From Hyphomicrobiales bacterium (lineage in GTDB: Bacteria; Pseudomonadota; Alphaproteobacteria; Rhizobiales; Beijerinckiaceae), in contig JAQGKM010000119.1 of NCBI GenBank assembly GCA_028290125.1, positions 1 to 14,666 on the forward strand: a DNA stretch of 14,666 nt, in the 5' to 3' direction. Shown piece by piece: positions 1 through 5,358 of the stretch; position 1 is the stretch's first letter, and every line of letters starts with the position of its first letter. The notes below the pieces were generated by a model. The model was given only the letters and a program-made list of their open reading frames with translations, made no database searches and was not told the DNA's origin. Position numbers and translations under genes: made by a program.

Positions 1-977
1 TGCGCATGCGCGACGCGCGCGTCGGCGCGCTGCGCGACCTCGACGATCGCGGCGATCACCTTGTCGGGCGCGACGTTCTGCACCGCATGGCCGACGTTCT
101 GCAGGGTGATCAGTTTCGAGCCGGCGATATCGCGCGCGCTGCCCAGCGAATGCAGATGCGCATAGACGACGCCGTCGTGATCGCCGGTGATGATCGTCGT
201 CGGCGCGGTGATCTCGTGCATGCGCGGCGCCTGCCGGGCGATGAAACGGTCGAGATGCGCGACGTCCTGCGCATTGGCGATGAAATTGTCGGGACGCAGC
301 ACGAGCGGCGCGCCGATGCGCTCGATGTAATCGGCCGGCGGCGTCTGTGGCGCAAACACGGAAGCGACCGCCTTGTCCAAGATCGCAAGGCCGACCGGCA
401 TGGCGAGCAGATTGGCGAAGATCTTGCCGATCCACGGTCGCGCCGACCATTCGTAATACCAGGTGACGCCGCCCGGCCATGGGTGCGTCACGGGCGCAAT
501 CAGCACGAGCCCGCGTGTGAACTTCTGGTGATCGATGGCGAAATTGGCGGCGAGCGCGCCGGCGAGCGAATGGCCGACGACGATCGCCTGATCGACGCCG
601 AGCTTCGCCAATCCCGCGCGGATGCGATCGACCTGCATTGCGGGCGAAGGCTGTTCGTCGCCGGGCGGGCGCTTGCTCCAGCCGTGGCCCGGGCGATCGA
701 AGGCGAGTACGCGGAACCCCTGCGCCGCAAGCCCGGGGCCGAGCGGCAGCATGACGTCGGCCTGATTGCCGCTGGCGCCATGCAGCAGCAGCACGACGCC
801 GCGCGCGGGTCCCTGCGCGGCCATTTCGGTGTAATGCAGGCGCACGCCGTCAGCTTCGACGAACGACCCGCGCGGCGGATAGCGCGTCTCGAAGCGCACG
901 ACTTCCCATTGCGTGAAGACATAGGCGCCGGCGCCGACGAGCGCCAGCAGCGCGAGAACCACCAAGGCGATCTTCAA
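1..977 (-). CDS. Membrane-anchored alpha/beta hydrolase, C-terminus cut by window edge
   Basis: Probable serine hydrolase of the alpha/beta-hydrolase fold, 325 residues visible. A hydrophobic N-terminal segment (residues 3-22) looks like a signal anchor, so the catalytic domain should face the periplasm. Seen in the translation: oxyanion-hole motif LLLHGASGN (63-71), FDRPGHGWS (93-101), nucleophile elbow GHSLAG with Ser137, candidate acid Asp266 or Asp268 in TGDHDGVV, and catalytic His297 in VGHAVQN. The triad is therefore complete, and only a short tail should lie beyond the left edge. The start is a TTG (977-975) overlapping the TGA of the upstream TPR gene. No in-frame ATG precedes the conserved core, and the TTG gives a natural membrane segment, so translational coupling is likely. 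The substrate is unknown; esterase, lipase, haloperoxidase-like or epoxide-hydrolase-like activities all fit. The fold is confident, the exact start less so. Confidence 0.85.
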   Translation of the reverse strand, partial: MKIALVVLALLALVGAGAYVFTQWEVVRFETRYPPRGSFVEADGVRLHYTEMAAQGPARGVVLLLHGASGNQADVMLPLGPGLAAQGFRVLAFDRPGHGWSKRPPGDEQPSPAMQVDRIRAGLAKLGVDQAIVVGHSLAGALAANFAIDHQKFTRGLVLIAPVTHPWPGGVTWYYEWSARPWIGKIFANLLAMPVGLAILDKAVASVFAPQTPPADYIERIGAPLVLRPDNFIANAQDVAHLDRFIARQAPRMHEITAPTTIITGDHDGVVYAHLHSLGSARDIAGSKLITLQNVGHAVQNVAPDKVIAAIVEVAQRADARVAHA

Positions 978-1630
978 ATCTCGCGGCCCTCAACGTCGAT
1001 CGAGAGCTTGTCCACCTTCTTGCGGATCTCGTCGAGCTGCGGATTGATTTCGAGCACGCGGCGGAACACGCGAAGGGCCTGCGGCTTCTGCTCGTTGCGC
1101 TCGAGGATTGCGCCGACGCCGACGAGCGCGGTGAAGTGGCGCGGTTCGAGCTTCAGCACGTGCGCGAGATCCTCCATCGCGCCGGATGTGTCCTGCTGGA
1201 AGAAACGCACGGTGGCGCGGCGGTTCCAGGCTTCGGCCCAGTCGGGTTCGATATCGACGAGCTTGCTCAGCATTTCGTCGGCCGTCGTCCAGTCCTTCTG
1301 CCGAATGAGCGTGGTCGTGCGCTCCATGATGATGTCGGCGGTGTCGGAGCCCGAGCGCGACCAGACGCGCTGGATGGCGCCGGAGATGCCCTGCGCTTCA
1401 GCCGTATCCTTGGTCTTGCCGAGACGCTCGAAGAGATCATCGAGGATCTTCTGGCGGCCCGCCGGCTGCGCGGCCTGCGCCTGCTGGCCGGGCTTGGACT
1501 CCTCGGGCTTGCTCTCGACGCGCGTCGCGCTCTTGGGTTCGGGCGCGCGCGGCGGCTCGGCCGCGTGGCTGGCGCCGGCGAGGCCGAGCATGAGGGCGGC
1601 AATCGAAGCGAGGGTCGGACGAGCGCGCAT
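974..1630 (-). CDS. Secreted tetratricopeptide-repeat (TPR) protein
   Basis: 218-residue exported TPR protein of unknown partner. Residues 1-23 form a signal peptide (positive MRARP start, hydrophobic core, SHA-AE cleavage site), so it should be periplasmic. A low-complexity Pro/Glu/Lys/Ala linker (about 25-58) follows, then helical repeats. Three TPR-like units are visible at roughly 99-130, 133-166 and 167-200, with typical residues such as DWAEAWNRRATVRF and PRHFTALVGVGAIL. TPR arrays act as protein-protein scaffolds and no catalytic residues are seen. No clear Shine-Dalgarno sequence precedes the ATG, but that start yields a good signal peptide. It follows the small ABM-like gene by 65 bases and overlaps the hydrolase gene by 4 bases, so at least the TPR-hydrolase pair is probably co-transcribed. 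Confidence 0.85.
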   Translation of the reverse strand: MRARPTLASIAALMLGLAGASHAAEPPRAPEPKSATRVESKPEESKPGQQAQAAQPAGRQKILDDLFERLGKTKDTAEAQGISGAIQRVWSRSGSDTADIIMERTTTLIRQKDWTTADEMLSKLVDIEPDWAEAWNRRATVRFFQQDTSGAMEDLAHVLKLEPRHFTALVGVGAILERNEQKPQALRVFRRVLEINPQLDEIRKKVDKLSIDVEGREI

Positions 1631-1695
1631 GTGAAAAGACTAGGGCGGCGCCCGGGGTTCGTCAAAGGCGCGTCGGATCACAATCGCCGGATCGC

Positions 1696-2028
1696 TTAGA
1701 CTTCGCGGCCGCGCGCATCCCAGATCTCGCGCGCCTCGCGCCACGTCGGCGCGGCCTCGGCGACATAGCCGACCGTCTTGCCGGTCGCGATCTCGCGGAA
1801 GGCGCGCATCGCCTGCAGGTGCGGGCCGCTGCGCAGATAGGCGCGCATGGCGGCCTCGTCGTCCCAGAGCGTCATCGTATGGTGGACCCCGGCGATGATG
1901 CGCGCATCGGCGCTGCGGTTGCCCGGCGCGCGCCGAGCCTGCGTCATCGACCGGATCGCGTGCCACCAGAAGCGGACCAGATGCCGGCGGCTGCGCAATT
2001 GCAGGCCGGTGATCGAAACATAGGCCAT
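1696..2028 (-). CDS. Small ABM/spheroidene-monooxygenase-like (DUF3291-type) domain protein
   Basis: 110-residue protein beginning MAYVSITGLQLRS. The pattern of a short beta strand at the N-terminus, RFWWHAIRSM helix, then GVHHTMTLWDDEAAMRAYL and a C-terminal helix resembles the dimeric alpha+beta barrel domain of antibiotic-biosynthesis-monooxygenase, DUF3291 and CrtA-like proteins. Some members bind haem or oxidise small molecules, others have no known function; the His pair in GVHHT is notable but its role is unproven. The frame stays open upstream to 2238, but that extension runs through the rpmJ gene and its terminator, so the ATG at 2028 is preferred. It starts 65 bases after the rpmJ terminator, so it probably needs its own promoter, and it lies upstream of the TPR gene on the same strand. 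The family resemblance is from memory of the motif pattern. Confidence 0.72.
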   Translation of the reverse strand: MAYVSITGLQLRSRRHLVRFWWHAIRSMTQARRAPGNRSADARIIAGVHHTMTLWDDEAAMRAYLRSGPHLQAMRAFREIATGKTVGYVAEAAPTWREAREIWDARGREV

Positions 2029-2092
2029 GGCGCGCCCCGCAATCGTCAGCCCGGAGGATACGAAAGGCGCGGCGCGCCGGATCGCCAAATGA

Positions 2093-2119
2093 AAAAGCCC
2101 CGGACGGACCGGGGCTTTT
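2093..2119 (-). terminator. Intrinsic terminator of rpmJ
   Basis: A perfect 11-bp inverted repeat (AAAAGCCCCGG / CCGGGGCTTTT, 2093-2103 and 2109-2119) with a 5-base loop lies 25 bases past the rpmJ stop. Read on the minus strand the GC-rich stem ends in a run of five T (2096-2092), the standard rho-independent form. On the plus strand it has four T, so it could work weakly in both directions. Confidence 0.88.
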
Positions 2120-2143
2120 CGATACAGTCGCAGAAGCGAGCGT

Positions 2144-2269
2144 TCAGCCCTGGCGGGCCTTGAAGCGCTTCTGGGTCTTGTTGATGATGTAGACGCGGCC
2201 CTTGCGGCGCACGATCTGGTTGTCGCGATGGCGACCACGCAGAGACTTCAAAGAGTTACGGACTTTCAT
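2144..2269 (-). CDS. rpmJ: 50S ribosomal protein L36
   Basis: 41-residue protein beginning MKVRNSLKSLRGRHRDNQ and ending KTQKRFKARQG, read directly on the minus strand. It is the smallest protein of the large ribosomal subunit, binding 23S rRNA near the peptidyl-transferase region. The length and the basic RRKGRVYIINKTQKRFKARQ core match L36. This is the zinc-independent (C-minus) form: the Cys-Cys-Cys-His zinc ligands of the classic form are absent. The gene stands alone, with a candidate promoter upstream and an intrinsic terminator directly downstream, as is usual for alphaproteobacterial rpmJ outside the large ribosomal operons. A GGGGAC stretch ahead of the ATG is the likely ribosome-binding site. 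It is easily missed by gene callers with a length cut-off. Confidence 0.97.
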   Translation of the reverse strand: MKVRNSLKSLRGRHRDNQIVRRKGRVYIINKTQKRFKARQG

Positions 2270-2330
2270 AGGTGTCCCCGGACGCTGGTTGCGGCGGGGA
2301 CGGGCCCGCCTCACAAAATCGAGTGGCCGG

Positions 2331-2359
2331 TCTATGCCTCATTTGGCGCGCCGGATCAA
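2331..2359 (-). promoter_or_regulatory. Candidate sigma-70-type promoter for rpmJ
   Basis: On the minus strand TTGATC (2359-2354) and CATAGA (2336-2331) are separated by 17 bases, about 60 bases ahead of the rpmJ start. The -35 matches consensus at four of six bases and the -10 at three of six. Position and spacing are right; the sequence match is moderate. Confidence 0.38.
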
Positions 2360-2423
2360 CCCTAAACAGGCTAGTCTGCGCTTCAAGCCCCTCATGATTC
2401 TCCATGCCGGACCCTGACCGCCG

Positions 2424-3176
2424 ATGACGACCCCGCACGCGACACCCCTGGCCCTCGCGCTCGCCGCCGCCCGCACAGAGCGCCGCCTCCATGCCTATAG
2501 CGTCGCCGAGGCTCCCGGGGACCCTTATTTCGTGCAGGCGGAGGTCGCGGGATTGACCGGGACGCGGGTGGCCGGGTGGAAGACCGGCTTCGGCCCGGAT
2601 CGCGATCGCACGCCCATCGCCGGGCCGATCTTCGCGGCGGACCTTCTGGAAAATGGCGGGGCCTACCGTCTGGCGCCCGGCGAACAGGTGCTGGTCGAGG
2701 TCGAACTGGCGGTGCGTCTGGCGCGCGATCTGCCGGTGGGGCAGGCGTATTCCATCGACGACGTGCTGGCGGCGAGCAGCGAGATGCTGGTCGGGATCGA
2801 GCTGATCGGCACGCGCTACGCCAATCCCGATTCGGCGCCCTTCGCGGCGCGTCTGGCGGACAATCTGAACAATGGCGCCTATGTCACGGGCGAGGGCGTG
2901 CCGGCCTCGGCCGCCCTGTCGCGCACCGGCCTGCCGATGCGGCTGTGGATCGACGGCGCGCTGGTGGCCGACCAGCCGGGCGTGCACCCCGACGGCGATC
3001 CGCTGATCGGCGCCGCCGCCTGGGCGAGCGCGCAGGCTGATCGTCTGGGCGGGCTCAGGGCCGGGCAGGTGATCACCACCGGCTCACTGAACACGCCGGC
3101 GCCTGTGTCACGGGCGGCGCGGATCGAGGCGGAACTGGGCGGCCTCGGCCGCGTGCGGCTGGAGATCGTGTGTTGA
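2424..3176 (+). CDS. 2-keto-4-pentenoate hydratase / fumarylacetoacetate hydrolase family protein
   Basis: 250-residue protein of the hydratase-decarboxylase branch of the FAH superfamily (MhpD, DmpE and DmpH relatives). These metal-dependent cytoplasmic enzymes hydrate 2-hydroxypenta-2,4-dienoate or decarboxylate oxalocrotonate in catechol meta-cleavage pathways. Features seen: GWKTGFG (51-57), PIAGPIFAADLLENG (64-78), acidic metal-site motif VEVELAVRL with Glu92 and Glu94, GIELIGTRY with Glu126, ADNLNNGAYV (145-154), and the C-terminal GQVITTGSLNTPAPV (214-228). Length fits the family (about 250-270). The ATG lacks a strong Shine-Dalgarno. No other meta-cleavage genes are adjacent, so the true substrate is uncertain and a hydratase-like role in other keto-acid catabolism is possible. 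It is transcribed towards the TctC-type gene, with a palindromic repeat block between them. Confidence 0.85.
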   Translation: MTTPHATPLALALAAARTERRLHAYSVAEAPGDPYFVQAEVAGLTGTRVAGWKTGFGPDRDRTPIAGPIFAADLLENGGAYRLAPGEQVLVEVELAVRLARDLPVGQAYSIDDVLAASSEMLVGIELIGTRYANPDSAPFAARLADNLNNGAYVTGEGVPASAALSRTGLPMRLWIDGALVADQPGVHPDGDPLIGAAAWASAQADRLGGLRAGQVITTGSLNTPAPVSRAARIEAELGGLGRVRLEIVC

Positions 3177-3214
3177 GAGGGAGCCTTGTCGGGTTGTTTC
3201 TGTGCCCACAAGTG

Positions 3215-3350
3215 ACGCATGGGATCCCTAGGAGTGGGGGTCGTGAGGCGCTTGCAGCACGGTCTTGAGACCTTCCTGAATCGTCAGAAACATGCGTCGA
3301 CCCCCACCTTGCTCGCCTTCGGCGAGTCGCCCTCCCCACAAGGGGGAGGG
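3215..3350. repeat. Palindromic intergenic repeat block
   Basis: The convergent gap between the hydratase and the TctC-type gene carries stacked inverted repeats. ACGCATG (3215-3221) pairs with CATGCGT (3291-3297), and GTGGGGGTCG (3234-3243) with CGACCCCCAC (3298-3307). Then come two tight hairpins: CTCGCC-TTC-GGCGAG (3312-3326) and CCCTCCCC-ACAAG-GGGGAGGG (3330-3350). The two long-range arms occur in the order A-B-A'-B', so they are mutually exclusive or pseudoknotted. The CCTCCCC...GGGGAGG palindrome next to a CCCCCACC element resembles interspersed palindromic repeats common in alphaproteobacterial genomes. There are no T-runs, so it is not a standard intrinsic terminator, although it may stop or stabilise converging transcripts. 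Confidence 0.6.
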
Positions 3351-3377
3351 GAAGCCGACGTGATGACGAGCCAGTGA

Positions 3378-4439
3378 TTACGACGGCGGCGAGATGATTT
3401 CCTTCGCGCGCTTCACCGTTTCCTTCGACGACGAATAGAGCTTCTCGACCACGCCCTGCACGCGCTCGCCCGACGAGGCGGTCACGTCGAGGCGGCTTTT
3501 CTCCGCGTCGGCCAGGAATTCCGGGTCCTTGACGGTCGTCATGAAGGCGTCGCGCAGCACCTTGACCTGCGCCGGATTGGCGCCGGGCGGGGCGAGGTAG
3601 GGACGCCCGAAGATCTGCTGGCTGAACACCATCTCGACGGCCTGGCGGTCCTGCTCGCTCTTCACGAACTTCCAGATCGGCGGCACGCCCATGCGCTCGA
3701 GTTCGGGCTCGGGATCGATGCTGTTCTGGACGAGAATGTTGATCTTCTTTTCGGACACCCAGGTCGGGCGCTGCGACTTCAGGCTGGACCAGTCGAGGCC
3801 GCACATGCCGTCGACCTCGCCGCGTTCCATGGCGAGGAAGATGTCCACCGTACCCTTGTAACCGCTCACCACATTGAACTGCGCGCCCGCCGCATTGACG
3901 TGCAGGTAGGCGTAGTCGCGCGTGGAGCCGCCTGCCGCGCTGGCCCCAATGATGACCTTGTTCTTCTGCGCGTCCTCGAACGTCTTGATCTTGGAATTCT
4001 GGTAGGTGACGCAGACGCGGGTGCCGCTGTCGGCGCTGCCCAGATAGACGAATTTGGTCGGATCGAAGAGACCCTGCTGCTTCTCCTCGAGCAGCGGCCC
4101 GATGATCACGCCCGGGAAGACGGCGCCGATATAGGTCCCGTCCTTGGGGGCGACCGAGGCGAGGTAGGCGGCGGCCGTGCCGGAGCCCGCGCCCGGCTGG
4201 TTGCGCGGCACGAAGATCGGGGCGCCCGGAATAAAACGGCCCATGTGGCGGGACAGCGCGCGCGCATAAAGGTCGTAACCGCCGCCCGCGTCGCCGCCGA
4301 TCAGGAAGACGATCTGCTTTCCGGCGTAGAAATCATTTGCGGCGGCGGGGACCGACAGGCCGGCCGTCAAGGCGATGGCCGAAACCGCAGCGCCGCACGC
4401 CAGTGTGCGAAGCCGCCCGCGGCGGTGATGGTCGTTCAT
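3378..4439 (-). CDS. TctC/Bug-type tripartite tricarboxylate transporter substrate-binding protein
   Basis: 353-residue periplasmic solute-binding protein of the TctC (Bug) family, which captures small carboxylates, aromatic acids or amides and delivers them to a TctA/TctB membrane pair. Residues 1-34 form a signal peptide (RRGRLRTLACG, hydrophobic core, VPAAA-ND). The mature part starts FYAGKQIVFLIGGDAGGGYDLYAR, the usual first beta strand and ligand loop. FVPRNQPGAGSGTAAAYLA (76-94), AVFPGVIIGPLL (106-117) and the two-lobe pattern agree with the family. The length is slightly above the common 320-330. A GGGAG ribosome-binding site lies 8 bases before the ATG. No TctA or TctB gene is in the window, so it is an orphan receptor, as is frequent in this family. 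The ligand cannot be predicted; the converging hydratase gene hints at a carboxylate but does not prove it. Confidence 0.9.
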   Translation of the reverse strand: MNDHHRRGRLRTLACGAAVSAIALTAGLSVPAAANDFYAGKQIVFLIGGDAGGGYDLYARALSRHMGRFIPGAPIFVPRNQPGAGSGTAAAYLASVAPKDGTYIGAVFPGVIIGPLLEEKQQGLFDPTKFVYLGSADSGTRVCVTYQNSKIKTFEDAQKNKVIIGASAAGGSTRDYAYLHVNAAGAQFNVVSGYKGTVDIFLAMERGEVDGMCGLDWSSLKSQRPTWVSEKKINILVQNSIDPEPELERMGVPPIWKFVKSEQDRQAVEMVFSQQIFGRPYLAPPGANPAQVKVLRDAFMTTVKDPEFLADAEKSRLDVTASSGERVQGVVEKLYSSSKETVKRAKEIISPPS

Positions 4440-4495
4440 TGGACGCGCTCCCTTTTTCCATTCGGCGCCATGCGGCGCTCTTTATGGACGCCCCA

Positions 4496-4526
4496 ATTCT
4501 ATCCCGGAAATGGGGTGCGAGCGCAA
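4496..4526 (-). promoter_or_regulatory. Candidate promoter of the TctC-type gene
   Basis: On the minus strand TAGAAT (4501-4496, five of six matches to the -10 consensus) lies about 57 bases upstream of the ATG. TTGCGC (4526-4521) is the nearest -35-like element, but the 19-base spacing is longer than ideal, so the -10 is the stronger half of this call. Confidence 0.3.
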
Positions 4527-4551
4527 TCCTGACGCGTTTCAAAAACGAGAA

Positions 4552-4585
4552 CGGCCCCGCAGCACGGTGAGGTGCGGCGGGGCCG
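4552..4585 (-). terminator. GC-rich hairpin with delayed T-run downstream of sodC
   Basis: A 9-bp perfect stem (CGGCCCCGC 4552-4560 with GCGGGGCCG 4577-4585) and a 16-base loop. On the minus strand it is followed by TTCTC and then a run of five T (4545-4541). It may be a second, imperfect stop signal for sodC transcription ahead of the TctC-type promoter. The T-run is set back from the stem, so efficiency is doubtful. Confidence 0.4.
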
Positions 4586-4674
4586 GACGGTCGTGAAACC
4601 GGAACTGACGGGAATACGCGAGACAGGATTTCCCGAAACCGAAAATAGGACGGATTTCTCTAACGTAGCGTTAA

Positions 4675-4694
4675 GCCGACCTTCGAAGGTCGGC
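4675..4694 (-). terminator. Perfect palindrome just after sodC
   Basis: A perfect 20-base palindrome (GCCGACCT TCGA AGGTCGGC) begins 8 bases beyond the sodC stop, forming an 8-bp stem with a 4-base loop. On the minus strand only TTAA follows, so the T-tract is poor; on the plus strand a T-rich stretch ending in five T (4705-4709) follows. It may be a weak sodC terminator or mRNA 3'-end stabiliser. Confidence 0.45.
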
Positions 4695-4701
4695 CTTCTG
4701 C

Positions 4702-5235
4702 TTATTTTTCGATCACCCCGCAGGCGATCCGGTCGCCGGAGTCGCCGGCCGGCTGGCTGCGGTAGTCGTCGCCCTTGGCGTGGATCACGAGCGCCGAACC
4801 GTCGGCGTCAAACACGGAATTGTCGCCCGCGCCCAGCGTCACGCCGGGCGTGAAGATCTGCTGCTTGAGGGCGCCGCTTTCAGGCACCATCAGGTTCGGC
4901 ATGTCGCCGGCATGCGGTCCCTTGCTGGAGTGATATCCATGCTCCTGACTCGCGACGGTAAAATGACCGCCCGCAGACGTGAACTTGGCGGCGCCGTCGC
5001 ACTTGCCGGTCTGGTGGATGTGGATGCCGTGCGCGCCGGGCGGCACGCCCTTGAGGTCGAGATCGACCAGCACGCCCTTTTCAACCTGGGTCAGCTGCGC
5101 TGTGCCCATGGCTTTTCCGGTGGCGTCCACGAGGCTTACCTTGGCGGTCATGCCGCCTTGCTGCGCAGAGGCTGCCGACGAAAAAACGAGCGTCGCGCCA
5201 ACAATGGCCGTCGCGGCCTTGATAAACATATGCAT
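4702..5235 (-). CDS. sodC: Periplasmic Cu/Zn superoxide dismutase
   Basis: 177-residue exported superoxide dismutase that converts superoxide to hydrogen peroxide and oxygen in the periplasm. Signal peptide at about 1-24 (FIKAATAIVGATLVFSSAASA-QQ). All metal ligands are visible by family pattern: Cu ligands His72 and His74 (GIHIHQTGKC), bridging His91 (GGHF), Zn ligands His99, His108 and Asp111 (HGYHSSKGPHAGDMPNL), and the final Cu ligand His152 (LVIHAKGDDY). Cys79 and Cys172 can form the conserved disulfide, and the C-terminal GDSGDRIACGVIEK is diagnostic. Two ATGs lie two codons apart; the GGGAG ribosome-binding site is better spaced for the first (5235). It is followed by two hairpins. The catalytic set is complete, so it should be active. 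Confidence 0.97.
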   Translation of the reverse strand: MHMFIKAATAIVGATLVFSSAASAQQGGMTAKVSLVDATGKAMGTAQLTQVEKGVLVDLDLKGVPPGAHGIHIHQTGKCDGAAKFTSAGGHFTVASQEHGYHSSKGPHAGDMPNLMVPESGALKQQIFTPGVTLGAGDNSVFDADGSALVIHAKGDDYRSQPAGDSGDRIACGVIEK

Positions 5236-5260
5236 TGACGTTTTCTCCCTCGGAGCGGTC

Positions 5261-5277
5261 GGGCCGCTCTTCGGCCC
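5261..5277. other. Small hairpin between the chemoreceptor and sodC
   Basis: GGGCCG-CTCTT-CGGCCC forms a 6-bp stem in the 123-base gap between the chemoreceptor stop and the sodC start, just upstream of the sodC ribosome-binding site on the minus strand. No T-run follows, so it is not a clear terminator; it may be a 5' leader structure of sodC. No convincing sodC promoter was found in the gap, so read-through from the chemoreceptor gene is possible. Confidence 0.35.
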
Positions 5278-5358
5278 AGCTTGGCCTGCGCGAGTCTAAC
5301 GCGCCAGCCCGAAGGTCGATCCACGCGGCATCGTGATGTGACCACCGCGCACGGTTTC

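Noticed and set aside
6..1634. 542-codon open frame on the plus strand across the hydrolase and TPR genes
   Set aside because: It is antisense to two genes with clear motifs. Its translation is Arg/Ala/Asp-rich without domain motifs, as expected for the opposite strand of GC-rich coding DNA.
2029..2238. Upstream extension of the ABM-like gene
   Set aside because: The extension runs through rpmJ and its terminator on the same strand, and the residues are Arg/Ser-rich without structure.
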